A DNA stretch of 51,481 nt from an uncultured Tropicimonas sp. (lineage in GTDB: Bacteria > Pseudomonadota > Alphaproteobacteria > Rhodobacterales > Rhodobacteraceae): NCBI GenBank assembly GCA_947495685.1, contig CANLZY010000035.1:1-51481 (forward strand), in the 5' to 3' direction. The position numbers and the translations under genes are program-made. Below, piece after piece: positions 1-9,265 of the stretch. The notes beneath the pieces are model-generated. The model saw only the letters and a list, made by a program, of their open reading frames with translations, made no database searches and was not told the DNA's origin. The number at the start of each line of letters is the position of its first letter. Position 1 is the stretch's first letter.

Positions 1-65
1 GAGCATAAGCTGATTCTTCGTGCTGAAGCAGGTCCGACTGGAAGTCGGAGGGTTCGCACCTGTGA

Positions 66-221
66 GTGGATACTGAACGGATTCGGAGCCATTTCAAGGA
101 TCGCCCTGAAGATTTCCTGGAAATGGACCTGGGCGCTGGCGACGGCTGGTACGAGCTTGTGACATTTTTGGGCAAGGACCTCAGCGGTGCCTTCCCCCAC
201 AAGAACGCCCGTTCGGTCTGA
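66..221 (+). pseudogene. C-terminal remnant of a sulfotransferase-like gene
   Basis: A frame ending in TGA at 219-221 reads about 51 residues that resemble the C-terminal end of sulfotransferase-family proteins: a phenylalanine-leucine-glutamate-methionine-aspartate stretch, then GDGW, FLGKDL and a final FPHKNARS. Upstream the same frame has stops at 6, 24 and 63, and no start with a ribosome site is visible, so only the 3' end survives. The family match is from memory of the conserved GDGW..FLG..FPH pattern. It is most likely a decayed gene; its 5' part could lie outside the window in a shifted frame. Confidence 0.5.
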
Positions 222-504
222 CCCTCGCTGCGGGGCACGCATTTTCAGGTTGCCCAAGCGACCCACGCAACTACCTGACCCAGGGTAAGAACTTCGGATG
301 TCACGCAGCATTGGCAGCCCTGCTTTTCCGTGCGTGTCGCTATGCGCGCAGATCATCGATTTGCGATCACAAACCATGCACTGGCCTCTTGTTGCGCCAA
401 TAAACCGCGCCGAATCATTCCGCATCCGCGTGACACGCCCGAAGGATGTATTAGAGAAAGGGTCAAAGGCGGGTCTGTCCCGCGCTAACAAAGGAGCCAG
501 GTCT

Positions 505-900
505 ATGGCAGACGTGAACCGGGGGAATCGCCCCCTGTCGCCCCACCTCCAGATCTACAAGCCGCATATCCTCATGGTCAGCTCGATCCTGATCCGGATT
601 ACCGGCAACGGACTGACGGTCGCTATCTTTCTCGTGTTGTGGTGGCTGCTGGCCGCGGCGGCCGGGCCGGAGGCCTATGCCGCGAACATGGAATGGCTCA
701 CCGGTTGGTGGTTTGCCTATCTCGTCTGGTTCGGCATCATCTGGGCATTGTGGTACCACATGCTGGGCGGCATCCGTCACCTGATCTGGGACGAGGCAAT
801 CGGCCTTGAACTTCAGACCGCTGAAAAACTTGGCTGGTTCATTGTCGGGGGCTCCGTCGCTGGCGCCGTTCTGACCTCGATCATCCTGCTCATCGTCTGA
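505..900 (+). CDS. sdhC: Succinate dehydrogenase cytochrome b556 subunit
   Basis: SdhC is one of two membrane anchors of complex II and helps bind heme b and ubiquinone in the inner membrane. The 131-residue product carries the family signature RPLSPHLQIYK near residue 9 and, in the second half, HMLGGIRHLIWD, which holds the expected heme-ligand histidine. Three hydrophobic helices are visible. The frame is open upstream to 298, but the ATG at 505 follows AAGGAG (491-496) and gives the usual family length, so it is chosen as start. It is first in the operon sdhC-sdhD-sdhA-ORF-sdhB. The 222-504 region before it holds no other recognisable gene and should contain the operon promoter. Confidence 0.95.
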   Translation: MADVNRGNRPLSPHLQIYKPHILMVSSILIRITGNGLTVAIFLVLWWLLAAAAGPEAYAANMEWLTGWWFAYLVWFGIIWALWYHMLGGIRHLIWDEAIGLELQTAEKLGWFIVGGSVAGAVLTSIILLIV

Positions 901-913
901 CCCGGAGGCAGCA

Positions 914-1294
914 ATGCATTATCAAACCGACCGCAAGCGCGCCGCCGGCAAGGGCTCTCTCGCCCATGGCGCCGAGCACCAGCTTGAAGTTACCTACAGT
1001 TCCTACGCGATGGCCACGCTGGTCATCCTGTTCCTGTTTTTCATCGCTCCGTTGATCGGTGCCCCTTACGAGGTTGTCGTCGAAAAACTGACGTCGCCGT
1101 TCCGGGCCGTGATCATGGGGCTGTTCATCGTCTCCACCACCTACCACTGGCGCTTCAACATCAGGAAGGTGTTCGAGGACTACGTGCCCAAGGGTTGGGA
1201 CTTTGGCGGGATGATCGTCACCACCATGCTTGGCTGGTTCTTCTGTGGCCTGGGTCTCTATGCCCTCGTCACACTGATGATCGCTGCCGGCTGA
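914..1294 (+). CDS. sdhD: Succinate dehydrogenase hydrophobic membrane anchor subunit
   Basis: SdhD pairs with SdhC to hold the SdhAB catalytic dimer on the membrane and to form the quinone site. The 126-residue product starts with a basic, polar N-terminus (TDRKRAAGKGS) common to alphaproteobacterial SdhD, followed by three membrane helices. The second helix region contains YHWRFNIRKVFEDYV, where the histidine matches the heme-binding position of the family. It starts 13 bases after sdhC behind CCGGAGGCAGCA. Sequence conservation in SdhD is low, so the call rests on operon position as well as on motif. Confidence 0.93.
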   Translation: MHYQTDRKRAAGKGSLAHGAEHQLEVTYSSYAMATLVILFLFFIAPLIGAPYEVVVEKLTSPFRAVIMGLFIVSTTYHWRFNIRKVFEDYVPKGWDFGGMIVTTMLGWFFCGLGLYALVTLMIAAG

Positions 1295-1309
1295 GCTACG
1301 GAGAAACAA

Positions 1310-3115
1310 ATGACCGACTACAAAATCACCCACCACAACTACGACGTTGTCGTTGTCGGTGCCGGTGGCGCTGGCCTTCGGGCAACGCTTGGCATGGCAG
1401 AACAGGGTCTCAAGACCGCTTGTGTGACCAAGGTCTTCCCGACCCGCTCGCACACCGTCGCGGCGCAGGGCGGCATCGCCGCCTCGTTGTCCAACATGGG
1501 CCCGGACAACTGGCAGTGGCACATGTATGACACCGTGAAGGGTTCCGACTGGCTCGGCGACACCGACGCGATGGAGTACCTCACACGCGAGGCCCCCAAG
1601 GCCGTCTACGAGCTGGAGCACTATGGCGTGCCCTTCTCGCGCACCGAGGAAGGCCGGATCTACCAGCGCCCGTTCGGCGGCCACACCACTGAATTTGGTG
1701 AAGGCCCTGCCGTTCAGCGGACCTGTGCCGCCGCCGACCGCACCGGCCACGCCATCCTGCACACGCTGTATGGCCAGTCGATCAAGGAAGACGCGCAGTT
1801 CTTCATCGAGTACTTTGCCACCGACCTGATCATGTCCGAAGACGGCGTGTGCCAGGGGATCCTGGCGTGGAAACTGGATGACGGCACCCTGCACGCCTTC
1901 AACGCCAAGATGGTCGTTCTGGCCACCGGTGGCTACGGGCGTGCCTACTTCTCGGCCACGTCGGCGCACACCTGCACGGGCGACGGCAACGGCATGGTGG
2001 CCCGCCAGGGTCTGCCGCTTCAGGATATGGAGTTCGTTCAGTTCCACCCGACCGGGATCTACGGCTCGGGCTGCCTGATCACCGAGGGTGCCCGCGGCGA
2101 AGGCGGCTACCTGACCAACTCCGAAGGCGAGCGTTTCATGGAACGCTATGCACCGACCTACAAGGATCTGGCGTCGCGCGACGTGGTTTCGCGTTGCATG
2201 ACCATCGAGATCAACGAAGGTCGTGGCGTGGGTCCGAACAAGGATCACATCTCGCTGCACCTCAACCACCTGCCGCCCGAAGTGCTGGCCGAGCGTTTGC
2301 CCGGCATCACCGAGAGCGCAGAGATCTTTGCCGGTGTTGACCTGACCAAGGAGCCAGTGCCGGTTCTGCCGACGGTTCACTACAACATGGGTGGCATCCC
2401 GACGAACTACTGGGGTGAAGTGCTGAACCCGACCGCCGACAACCCGGATGCGATCGCGCCGGGCCTGATGGCCGTTGGCGAAGCTGGCTGTGCCTCGGTG
2501 CACGGTGCCAACCGTCTTGGCTCGAACTCGCTGATCGACCTCGTGGTCTTTGGGCGCGCCGCAGCCATCAAGGCGGGCGAAGTGGTCGATCCGAAGACCC
2601 CGAACCCGCCGCTCAATCAGGCCAGCCTGGACGCCGCGGTCGCGCGTTTCGACGGCCTTCGCAACGCCAATGGCACCACCACCACCGCCGAACTGCGGTT
2701 GGAGATGCAAAAGGCGATGCAGGCCAACGCTGCGGTGTTCCGCACCGAAACGTTGCTCTCCGAGGGTGTCGAGAAGATGAAGTCGGTTGCCGCGAAGGTC
2801 GCCGATCTGAAAGTCTCGGACCGCTCGCTGGTCTGGAACAGCGACCTGATGGAGACGCTGGAACTGACCAACCTGATGCCGAACGCAATGGCCACCATTG
2901 TTGCTGCCGAAGCGCGCAAGGAAAGCCGCGGGGCTCACGCCCACGAGGACTATCCCGATCGCGACGACACCAACTGGCGCAAGCACTCGCTGGCCGTTGT
3001 TGACGGTGCCGATGTGACCCTGGACTATCGTCCGGTGCACCTCGACCCGCTGACCACGCATGCCGACGGCGGTATCGATCTGGCGCGGATCGCACCCAAG
3101 GCGAGGGTTTACTGA
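1310..3115 (+). CDS. sdhA: Succinate dehydrogenase flavoprotein subunit
   Basis: SdhA oxidises succinate to fumarate with covalently bound FAD, feeding electrons to SdhB. The 601-residue product has the dinucleotide fold VVVGAGGAG near residue 15 and the flavinylation site [10 protein letters not shown], in which His48 is the expected FAD-linked histidine. [21 protein letters not shown] and HYNMGGI form the conserved substrate region, and the C-terminal third ends in the usual DYRPVH segment. Length is typical. It begins 15 bases after sdhD with GGAGA in front. Its TGA overlaps the ATG of the next ORF, so these two genes are translationally coupled. Confidence 0.98.
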   Translation: MTDYKITHHNYDVVVVGAGGAGLRATLGMAEQGLKTACVTKVFPTRSHTVAAQGGIAASLSNMGPDNWQWHMYDTVKGSDWLGDTDAMEYLTREAPKAVYELEHYGVPFSRTEEGRIYQRPFGGHTTEFGEGPAVQRTCAAADRTGHAILHTLYGQSIKEDAQFFIEYFATDLIMSEDGVCQGILAWKLDDGTLHAFNAKMVVLATGGYGRAYFSATSAHTCTGDGNGMVARQGLPLQDMEFVQFHPTGIYGSGCLITEGARGEGGYLTNSEGERFMERYAPTYKDLASRDVVSRCMTIEINEGRGVGPNKDHISLHLNHLPPEVLAERLPGITESAEIFAGVDLTKEPVPVLPTVHYNMGGIPTNYWGEVLNPTADNPDAIAPGLMAVGEAGCASVHGANRLGSNSLIDLVVFGRAAAIKAGEVVDPKTPNPPLNQASLDAAVARFDGLRNANGTTTTAELRLEMQKAMQANAAVFRTETLLSEGVEKMKSVAAKVADLKVSDRSLVWNSDLMETLELTNLMPNAMATIVAAEARKESRGAHAHEDYPDRDDTNWRKHSLAVVDGADVTLDYRPVHLDPLTTHADGGIDLARIAPKARVY

Positions 3116-3534
3116 TGCATCTGCGGGCCAGCGTTCTTGTCGCCGCCGTCGCACTGGCCACTGCCCATACGGGCGTGGCCACCGCGGCGTCTGACGTCGA
3201 AGCGCAGCGCAGCGCCATTCTGGACTGCAAGCGGTCGCGGGGTATCGGCGGGGCCGCCTGGATCGAGCAGGGACACACGTCCTCTGCCACGAGCCAGATG
3301 GTCGTGCAGATCGCGCCCTACGATCGGGTGACCTTCCAGGATGCTGCTGCGATCAATGCCTGCGCGGCCGGACGGTTGGGGCTTGCCCCGACCGACGGCG
3401 CGACCACCACCTCCCGCACCCGCACGGCGGTCCGCTCCTTGCGGCAACCGGGCGGCTACCGCGGCATGGATTGTGGGCGCAACCCCTCGATCCTGTACAA
3501 GGGCGACCTCTATTGCCAGTGGACGAGGCGCTGA
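3115..3534 (+). CDS. Small exported protein inside the sdh operon
   Basis: The function is not recognised. The 139-residue product begins with a clear signal peptide ([18 protein letters not shown], ending near TAA-SD), so it is probably periplasmic or lipid-free secreted. The mature part has two well separated cysteines per half (LDCKRSRG, INACAAG, MDCGRN, YCQWT), which suggests disulfide bonds. Its start overlaps the sdhA stop as ATGA and it sits 87 bases before sdhB. An extra small ORF at this place is, as I recall, seen in other Rhodobacteraceae, but no role in complex II is shown by the sequence. Confidence 0.8.
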   Translation: MHLRASVLVAAVALATAHTGVATAASDVEAQRSAILDCKRSRGIGGAAWIEQGHTSSATSQMVVQIAPYDRVTFQDAAAINACAAGRLGLAPTDGATTTSRTRTAVRSLRQPGGYRGMDCGRNPSILYKGDLYCQWTRR

Positions 3535-3621
3535 CCCGACATGCACCAGAATTCTCAACATCACTCGAACCCAAGCCATGCGGCGGTGATCCAGTCGCAC
3601 GCAGAAAGCTGAGGTGACCAT

Positions 3622-4401
3622 ATGGTTCAATTTACCCTCCCCAAGAACTCCAAGATCGTGACCGGCAAGACCTGGCCCAAACCGGCCGGGGCCAAGAATG
3701 TCCGGAAATTCCAGATCTATCGCTGGAATCCTGATGACGGCAAAAATCCCCAGCTCGATACCTATTTCATCGACCTGGACGATTGCGGCCCGATGATCCT
3801 GGACGCCCTGATCAAGATCAAGGACGAGATCGACCCCACGCTGACCTTCCGCCGCTCCTGCCGCGAAGGGATCTGTGGCTCCTGCGCGATGAACGTCAAC
3901 GGTATCAACCGTCTGGCCTGCATCTGGGGCATCGCCGACGCTGACAGCGACATCAAGATCTACCCGCTGCCGCACATGCCGATCGTCAAGGACCTCGTGC
4001 CCGACCTGACGCATTTCTATGCCCAGCATGCCTCGATCATGCCCTGGCTGGAAACCAAGACCCCGGCACCTGAAAAGGAATGGCTGCAGTCGCCCGAAGA
4101 CCGCGCCAAGCTCGACGGCCTGTACGAATGCGTGCTCTGCGCTTCGTGCTCGACCTCCTGCCCGGCCTATTGGTGGAACGGCGATCGGTATCTCGGCCCG
4201 GCCGCGCTGCTGCACGCCTATCGTTGGCTGATCGACAGCCGCGACGAAGCCACCGGCGAGCGTCTGGACGATGTGGAAGACCCGTACAAACTGTACCGCT
4301 GCCACGTCATCATGAACTGCACCCAGACCTGCCCCAAGGGCCTGAACCCCGGCAAGGCCATCGCCGAGATTCGGCTGATGGCACAGGAACGCCTGCACTG
4401 A
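3622..4401 (+). CDS. sdhB: Succinate dehydrogenase iron-sulfur subunit
   Basis: SdhB relays electrons from FAD to quinone through three iron-sulfur clusters. In the 259-residue product the 2Fe-2S ligands are Cys80, Cys85, Cys88 and Cys100 ([10 protein letters not shown]...LAC). The 4Fe-4S and 3Fe-4S ligands are in [12 protein letters not shown] (Cys170, 173, 176, 180) and [17 protein letters not shown] (Cys227, 233, 237). All expected cysteines are present and the length is normal. The start follows GAGGTGACCAT. It is the last gene of the operon and is followed by a hairpin at 4475-4508. Confidence 0.98.
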   Translation: MVQFTLPKNSKIVTGKTWPKPAGAKNVRKFQIYRWNPDDGKNPQLDTYFIDLDDCGPMILDALIKIKDEIDPTLTFRRSCREGICGSCAMNVNGINRLACIWGIADADSDIKIYPLPHMPIVKDLVPDLTHFYAQHASIMPWLETKTPAPEKEWLQSPEDRAKLDGLYECVLCASCSTSCPAYWWNGDRYLGPAALLHAYRWLIDSRDEATGERLDDVEDPYKLYRCHVIMNCTQTCPKGLNPGKAIAEIRLMAQERLH

Positions 4402-4474
4402 TCGGGCAACCAACGCCCGCTCTTGGGATCGGCCTTTCGGTCCCGGGAGGATTTGATCGGCAACGGACAGCTTG

Positions 4475-4508
4475 AATCAGCGGCGGCGAGAAATCGTCGC
4501 CGCTGATT
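4475..4508 (+). terminator. Probable terminator of the sdh operon
   Basis: The arms 4475-4489 and 4494-4508 pair over 15 positions with one mismatch around a GAAA loop. The hairpin lies 73 bases after the sdhB stop. There is only a weak run of T after it, so the call depends on stem strength and position. Confidence 0.65.
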
Positions 4509-5026
4509 TCATTCGTGGGTTCCCTCGGTTTCGGGAAGTGGCACAGGGCACCGGAACGGTTCGAGGGCACGCCCCCCCCCAAGGGCAGCCACGCAACGGC
4601 GATCCGGGCACATTTTGTCCTGCAGTTTGTGCATGATCGCTCTCCCCAACCCGGCGCACATGCCTGACACCCACGCCGCTCCCCCCGGATCGGCACGGCT
4701 GGGGTCAACACCGGAACGGAACCGTCTCTGCCAGGTAGTTCGCACCTGGCACGATGAAGGGCACTGCCCTGCATCGCTGCCACACACAGCAAGTCCGCTT
4801 CCCAAGGAACAAGGATCTCCCGAGCCAGCGGTCTTCGCAAGAACCGGGGCACGCCCGCCCCCGTTGCTGCCTGACAGCGTCAGAAGGTGTCGGGCGAGGC
4901 CACTGGTGGGCAAGGATCGAAGTGTGCCGAACTGCCCAACGCCACAACAGGCCGCGAGGCTCCCGCAAGGGCTTGCAAGCGAGCGGAACGAACGCCACGG
5001 TCGAGGCAACGATAGAGGAGCGCCCG
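4509..5026. other. Long intergenic region with no recognised gene
   Basis: About 520 bases separate the sdh terminator from the DUF1989 gene. Both strands have open frames, but none has a convincing start, ribosome site or family motif. A run of ten C lies at 4571-4580. The segment just before 5027 should hold the promoter of the next gene; no clear consensus boxes were seen. Confidence 0.5.
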
Positions 5027-5866
5027 ATGACCCAGCCAGTTGATTCCGACGCGCGCCGCGCGATCGCGCCAGTCATCTGCTATCCCGTCGAAACCCTGCC
5101 GCAACCGGACGTGTCGGTGATGACCTTTCGGCGGGGCCGGATGCAGAAGAGCGCCGAGGTGACAGTGCCGCCCCGGGACGCACGCTGTTTCAAGGTCCCC
5201 GCCGGAGGGGCCTTTCGCATCACCTGTATCGACGGGCCGCAGGTGGGCGATTTGAACCTGTGGAGTGCAGGTGACCTGCGCGAGCGCTTCTATTCGGGCA
5301 AGACACGTGCCCTGCACGGAACCCACCTGAGCAAGGGCGACAGGATGTGGTCGTCCTTTCCGCACCTTCGCCCAATGGCGACCATTCTCGAGGATTCGCT
5401 GGACTGGTATGGAATCGACCCGTTCGGCGGCTCGGTCCATGATGTGATCGGCACGCGCTGTGATCCCTACACCCATCACATGCTGTCCGGTGGACACTAC
5501 CACCATTGCTGCCATTCCAACCTCACCCGCGCGCTGGCCGACGAAACCGGCCTGCCTATGGCAGAGGCCGAAACCCATGTGCATGACGTCCTGAACATCT
5601 TCATGTGCACCGGTTTCACGCGCGATACCGGACAATATTTCATGAAGGCCAGTCCGGTTAGACCGGGCGACTACCTGGAGTTCTTTGCCGAAATGGACCT
5701 GTTGGGTGCCCTGTCTGCCTGCCCGGGAGGCGACTGCAGCGCCGAACACTCCTCCGACGCTGCCGCGTGTCACCCATTGCTGGTCGAGATCTTTTCCCCC
5801 GAAAACCCCATGGACCATTGGCTGCAACCGGCTTCCAACGGGTATGATCGCAGCCACGGACGGTAG
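5027..5866 (+). CDS. DUF1989 / urea carboxylase-associated family protein
   Basis: The 279-residue product matches the DUF1989 family, whose members often sit beside urea amidolyase or amino-acid degradation genes and include aminomethyltransferase-associated proteins. Visible markers are VPAGGAFRI near residue 60, GDLNLW, the HGTHLSKGDRMWS stretch, the histidine and cysteine-rich segment GGHYHHCCHSNL and the C-terminal LSACPGGDCS. The conserved His and Cys residues suggest metal binding. The frame is open to 4754, but ATG 5027 after GAGGAGCGCCCG fits the family N-terminus. No urea carboxylase gene is adjacent here, so the substrate is unknown. Confidence 0.85.
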   Translation: MTQPVDSDARRAIAPVICYPVETLPQPDVSVMTFRRGRMQKSAEVTVPPRDARCFKVPAGGAFRITCIDGPQVGDLNLWSAGDLRERFYSGKTRALHGTHLSKGDRMWSSFPHLRPMATILEDSLDWYGIDPFGGSVHDVIGTRCDPYTHHMLSGGHYHHCCHSNLTRALADETGLPMAEAETHVHDVLNIFMCTGFTRDTGQYFMKASPVRPGDYLEFFAEMDLLGALSACPGGDCSAEHSSDAAACHPLLVEIFSPENPMDHWLQPASNGYDRSHGR

Positions 5867-5878
5867 GCACATGCCCTG

Positions 5879-6217
5879 TCAATGCATACGCCCGCCAAGG
5901 GGCACGTCCTGATCCGGGCACAAGAGAACGACTTCGCCCTCGGCATCGGGAACGCCGAGCACCAGAACCTCGGACATGAATCGTCCAATCTGTCGGGGTG
6001 GAAAGTTGACGACCGCCATGACCATGCGCCCGGGAAGCGTCTCCACATCATAGTGGCGGGTAATCTGGGCCGAGCTCCTTTTCTCGCCAATCTCGGGACC
6101 AAAATCGATGCGCAGCTTGAAGGCCGGCTTGCGCGCTTCCGGATAGGGCTCTGCGGCCACGATCCGCCCAACGCGGATATCGACCTTCAGGAAATCGTCG
6201 AAGGTGATTTCGCTCAT
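5879..6217 (-). CDS. tRNA-binding domain protein, CsaA-like
   Basis: The 112-residue product is a stand-alone OB-fold tRNA-binding domain of the CsaA type. Markers are the N-terminal FDDFLKVDIRVGRI, then PAFKLRIDFGPEIG, SSAQIT, and the C-terminal VLVLGVP...VVLLCPDQDVPLGGR. CsaA proteins have been described as chaperone-like or tRNA-binding; the exact role here is unknown. Its ATG overlaps the proC stop by four bases, so the two are co-translated. It ends 12 bases from the end of the convergent DUF1989 gene. Confidence 0.88.
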   Translation of the reverse strand: MSEITFDDFLKVDIRVGRIVAAEPYPEARKPAFKLRIDFGPEIGEKRSSAQITRHYDVETLPGRMVMAVVNFPPRQIGRFMSEVLVLGVPDAEGEVVLLCPDQDVPLGGRMH

Positions 6218-7026
6218 TCTCCCAGCTCCCGGCTGCGATCCGCGGATGCCGCGACGGCCTTGGTCAACAACATGGGGAACCCATCTTCCTCGCGCATCAG
6301 AACCTCCAGCGCCGCTGCAGTTGTTCCTTTGGGAGAGGTCACGTTGACCCGCAATTGCGCCGCAGTCTCTTCCGACTGATACAGCAACTCCCCTGCCCCG
6401 GTGACGGTTGCGCGCGCCAGTTTCATTGCAAGATCGGCGGGCAATCCCTGTACCTCGCCGGCAAGCGCCAACGCCTCGACCAGGTGAAAGACATAGGCCG
6501 GACCAGAGCCCGACACCCCGGTGACCGCATCGATCTGCGATTCCGCCTCGAGCCGGACGACCTGCCCGACCGCCGACAGGAAATGCTCCGCCAGATCCAT
6601 CTGAGCTGTGCTGGCGCTGGCATTTCCGACAATGGCGGTTATGCCCCGGCCAACAGCCGCCGGCGTATTGGGCATCGCGCGGATCAACGGCGTCTGCGCC
6701 CCAAGCACGGATTCGTAAAACGCCATCGATGTGCCCGCAGCGACGGTCAGGAACAGCGTGTCGCCATTGCCGAGCGCCTTCAGGCTGGGCAGCGCCTCGG
6801 CCATCATCTGCGGCTTGACGGCGACCAGAACGATCGCGGGGTCGGACGGCAGATCGACGTTGAGTCGAACACCCTGTGCCTGCAACCAGTCAGATGGGTG
6901 AGGCTCCAACACCGTGACCGCATCGGCGGGAAACCCGTCAGCCAGCCACCCTTGAAGCATGGCCGAGCCCATCTTGCCGCAGCCGAGCAACACCAACCCG
7001 CGTCGGTGCACACTATCCATGTCCAT
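6214..7026 (-). CDS. proC: Pyrroline-5-carboxylate reductase
   Basis: ProC reduces 1-pyrroline-5-carboxylate to L-proline with NAD(P)H, the last step of proline synthesis. The 270-residue product has the Rossmann motif LLGCGKMGSAML near residue 12, VAVKPQ, IRAMPNTPAAVGRG and the C-terminal signature VSGSGPAYVFHLVEAL, followed by the family end with TSPKGTTAAAL. Length is typical. It overlaps the following csaA-like gene by four bases and lies 130 bases after the ybjN-like gene, so a leftward three-gene unit is likely. Confidence 0.95.
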   Translation of the reverse strand: MDMDSVHRRGLVLLGCGKMGSAMLQGWLADGFPADAVTVLEPHPSDWLQAQGVRLNVDLPSDPAIVLVAVKPQMMAEALPSLKALGNGDTLFLTVAAGTSMAFYESVLGAQTPLIRAMPNTPAAVGRGITAIVGNASASTAQMDLAEHFLSAVGQVVRLEAESQIDAVTGVSGSGPAYVFHLVEALALAGEVQGLPADLAMKLARATVTGAGELLYQSEETAAQLRVNVTSPKGTTAAALEVLMREEDGFPMLLTKAVAASADRSRELGE

Positions 7027-7156
7027 GAAACACTCCCTGTCTTTCGCCGGGAGACCCTATGACCGTGCGGGGATCACCGCAACGGCCTGTTGTCGGCCCC
7101 CGCATCGCCCCATACCAACTGGCGGAGCGGCGTGGCACCGGGTGCGTGCGCAGGGG

Positions 7157-7657
7157 TCAGGCGCGTCCGTAGGCCTCGGCAATGGCCACCTGGATAGCAT
7201 CTTCGGGGTCCTGATCGCCCCACACCACCAGTTGGAAGGCGGGGTAGTACCGTTCCGCCGCCATCACGGCGGTGCCGATCAGCCGATCAATCTGTTCGGG
7301 GTTCGCCGTCTGCCCGCCCGCCAGGACAAGACCATATCGATAGGTCATCAACTGCTGATCGCGCCAGTAGGTGAACGCACCGGCCCAGCAATTGTCGTTG
7401 ATCCGATTCAACGCCTCGTAGAGTTTCGGCAGCTTGGCTTCTGGCGGCTCCATCTCGAAGGTGCAGATCAACCGCAGTGTTTCGTCATAAGCCGACCACG
7501 CCAAGGTGATCGAATAGGTCCGCCACTGTCCCTCGACCGCCATGGCGATCTGGTCATCCGCAATCCGGTCGAAATCCCAGGAATTGTTTTCCGCAAGGGT
7601 TTCAACAATGTCGATTGGGTGAAGGTCTTCTGTCAGGAACTCTTCGGAGAGTGACAT
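7157..7657 (-). CDS. YbjN domain-containing protein
   Basis: The 166-residue product belongs to the YbjN family (type III secretion chaperone-like fold). Family features are an N-terminal acidic segment, a middle part with RTYSITLAW and LICTFEM, and NRINDNCWAGAFTYWRDQQLMTYRYGL. Such proteins are common in alphaproteobacteria; YbjN of Escherichia coli affects motility and stress responses, but a function here is not shown. The ATG at 7657 is preceded on its strand by an inverted repeat at 7678-7706. It leads the leftward ybjN-proC-csaA unit. Confidence 0.85.
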   Translation of the reverse strand: MSLSEEFLTEDLHPIDIVETLAENNSWDFDRIADDQIAMAVEGQWRTYSITLAWSAYDETLRLICTFEMEPPEAKLPKLYEALNRINDNCWAGAFTYWRDQQLMTYRYGLVLAGGQTANPEQIDRLIGTAVMAAERYYPAFQLVVWGDQDPEDAIQVAIAEAYGRA

Positions 7658-7677
7658 GCCGGGCCTCGTTTGTTTTT

Positions 7678-7706
7678 GCCCTAGTCAATTGTACGGCAAC
7701 TAGGGC
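7678..7706. promoter_or_regulatory. Inverted repeat just upstream of the ybjN-like gene
   Basis: GCCCTAGT (7678-7685) and ACTAGGGC (7699-7706) form a perfect 8-base inverted repeat around 13 bases. It ends 20 bases before the ATG of the leftward ybjN-like gene, a place suited to an operator or a leader hairpin. No consensus promoter was assigned. Confidence 0.4.
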
Positions 7707-7892
7707 TTGGTGCCTGCTCTAGGTGCGGCGGGCTCAATCGCCGCCCTTACCACATATGGTGCGTGGAAAGAGGCTACACTGTAAAGCGGAAAATTTGTGA
7801 CAGTTGAGCGCCCCACCCCTAGATGTTGCGCGCAGGTCGATCGGTGGGGCCTGGTTCGATGTCCCGCCATCAGTGAAGCCGCCCTTCAAGAA

Positions 7893-7928
7893 TCGCAATA
7901 CACGCCCCATAGGGCGTGCAATCTGCGA
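7893..7928. repeat. Interrupted hairpin in the ybjN-ubiK intergenic region
   Basis: CACGCCC (7901-7907) pairs with GGGCGTG (7912-7918) around CATA, and the outer arms TCGCA (7893-7897) and TGCGA (7924-7928) can also pair. It lies 62 bases beyond the ubiK stop on the strand of ubiK. It may be a terminator without a T run. The rest of 7707-7989 holds no recognised gene. Confidence 0.35.
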
Positions 7929-7989
7929 TACATCGATTCCGTAAAGCGATGGTTCAGCTCAGGAAAGTTTCCGTCGAGCCATCATCCGG

Positions 7990-8241
7990 TCAACCCTTGC
8001 CGAGCGCCTCTTCCAGCGCGGCAACGCGTGTCTTGAGCGACTCGTTTTCTTCGCGGGCCTTTTGCGCCATGGCGCGGGCAGCGTCGAATTCTTCGCGCGT
8101 CACGAAGTCACGATCCGCCATCCAGCGGTCGATCATGGATTTGAAAGCAGTCTCGGCTTCGTCCTTGGCGCCCTGGGCCACACCCATTGCGTTGGTCATC
8201 AGCTGAGACACGTCGTCGAAAATCCTGTTGCGGCTTTGCAT
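7990..8241 (-). CDS. ubiK: Ubiquinone biosynthesis accessory factor UbiK-like (BMFP)
   Basis: The 83-residue product has the UbiK/BMFP layout. An N-terminal amphipathic part ([20 protein letters not shown]) is followed by [16 protein letters not shown] and a C-terminal coiled coil ending in [12 protein letters not shown]. UbiK is a trimeric membrane-associated accessory factor of aerobic ubiquinone synthesis, working with the Ubi protein complex. It is transcribed away from lgt, with the two starts about 90 bases apart. The gene symbol rests on family resemblance only. Confidence 0.85.
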   Translation of the reverse strand: MQSRNRIFDDVSQLMTNAMGVAQGAKDEAETAFKSMIDRWMADRDFVTREEFDAARAMAQKAREENESLKTRVAALEEALGKG

Positions 8242-8332
8242 GCGGCACCCATCCGTTACATCAGCCTCCTATATGGCGATCAAGGCGGCCGGCCTCAAGG
8301 TTGACTTCGCCGCAGCAAGGCGGTCAAGAGCT

Positions 8333-9265
8333 ATGATGATGACGGCATTGATGAAATACCCAGACCTCAGCCCCGATATATTCTCGATCTCGCTGTTCGG
8401 GATCGAATTTGCCCTGCGCTGGTATGCGCTGGCCTATATCGCAGGTCTTCTGATCGGCTGGCGATTGATCGTGGCGCTGGTCAAACGCCCCGCGCTGTGG
8501 CCCGACAACCGAGCCCCGATGACGCCCGCACAAGTCGAGGATCTGCTGACCTGGGTCATCCTGGGTGTTGTGCTGGGGGGGCGGTTGGGCTTCGTGCTGT
8601 TCTACAACCCGGTGTACTACCTGTCCAATCCGGCCCTGATCCTTGCGGTCTGGGAAGGGGGCATGTCCTTTCACGGCGGATTGATCGGGGTGATCGTCGC
8701 GGCCTGGATCTTTGCCGCCCGAAACGCGATCCCCCGGCTCAGTGCGGCCGACGCGCTGGCCATCGCAACTCCGCCGGGCCTGTTCTTTGGCCGTCTCGCC
8801 AATTTCATCAATTCCGAGCTTTGGGGCCGGCCGTCGGATGTGCCCTGGGCGATGAAATTCCCGACGATGTGTTCCGATCCGGCGTATCAGGGCTGCCCGG
8901 TTGCCGGCGAGTGGTTCTATTACGGCTCCGAAATTGCCCGCCATCCAAGCCAGCTTTACGAGGCAGCGTTGGAGGGGCTTGTTCTGGGCTGCATCCTGTT
9001 GTGGCTGGTCCTGCGTCGCGGCGCGCTGAAACACCCCGGTCGGGTGACGGGCGTCTTCTTTGCCGGCTATGGCATCGCGCGTTTCATCGTTGAGTATTTC
9101 CGCCAGCCCGATCCTCAGTTCGTCTCGTCCGACAACCCGATCGGCTTTGTCATCGGGCAGGGCTCTGTCGGTGTCACGATGGGACAACTGCTGTCGCTGC
9201 CGATGATTGCCCTCGGGGGGACGCTCATCGTGATCTCGCTCCGCCGTGAGCCGCGTTCGTCATGA
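8333..9265 (+). CDS. lgt: Prolipoprotein diacylglyceryl transferase
   Basis: Lgt moves diacylglyceryl from phosphatidylglycerol to the lipobox cysteine of prolipoproteins in the inner membrane. The product has several membrane helices, [20 protein letters not shown] and the signature [17 protein letters not shown] near the middle, plus the C-terminal RHPSQLYEA. All are diagnostic. The frame is open to 8228; three consecutive ATG codons start at 8333, with AAGAG just before, and a fourth at 8351. The start at 8333 gives 310 residues. The TGA overlaps the next ATG, so lgt, the methyltransferase and pgeF form one operon. Confidence 0.94.
   Translation: MMMTALMKYPDLSPDIFSISLFGIEFALRWYALAYIAGLLIGWRLIVALVKRPALWPDNRAPMTPAQVEDLLTWVILGVVLGGRLGFVLFYNPVYYLSNPALILAVWEGGMSFHGGLIGVIVAAWIFAARNAIPRLSAADALAIATPPGLFFGRLANFINSELWGRPSDVPWAMKFPTMCSDPAYQGCPVAGEWFYYGSEIARHPSQLYEAALEGLVLGCILLWLVLRRGALKHPGRVTGVFFAGYGIARFIVEYFRQPDPQFVSSDNPIGFVIGQGSVGVTMGQLLSLPMIALGGTLIVISLRREPRSS

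Noticed and set aside
890-3154. 754-residue minus-strand frame across sdhD and sdhA
   Set aside because: It is antisense to sdhA, which has full motif support; low-complexity Arg/Gly/Val content is typical of a GC-rich shadow frame.
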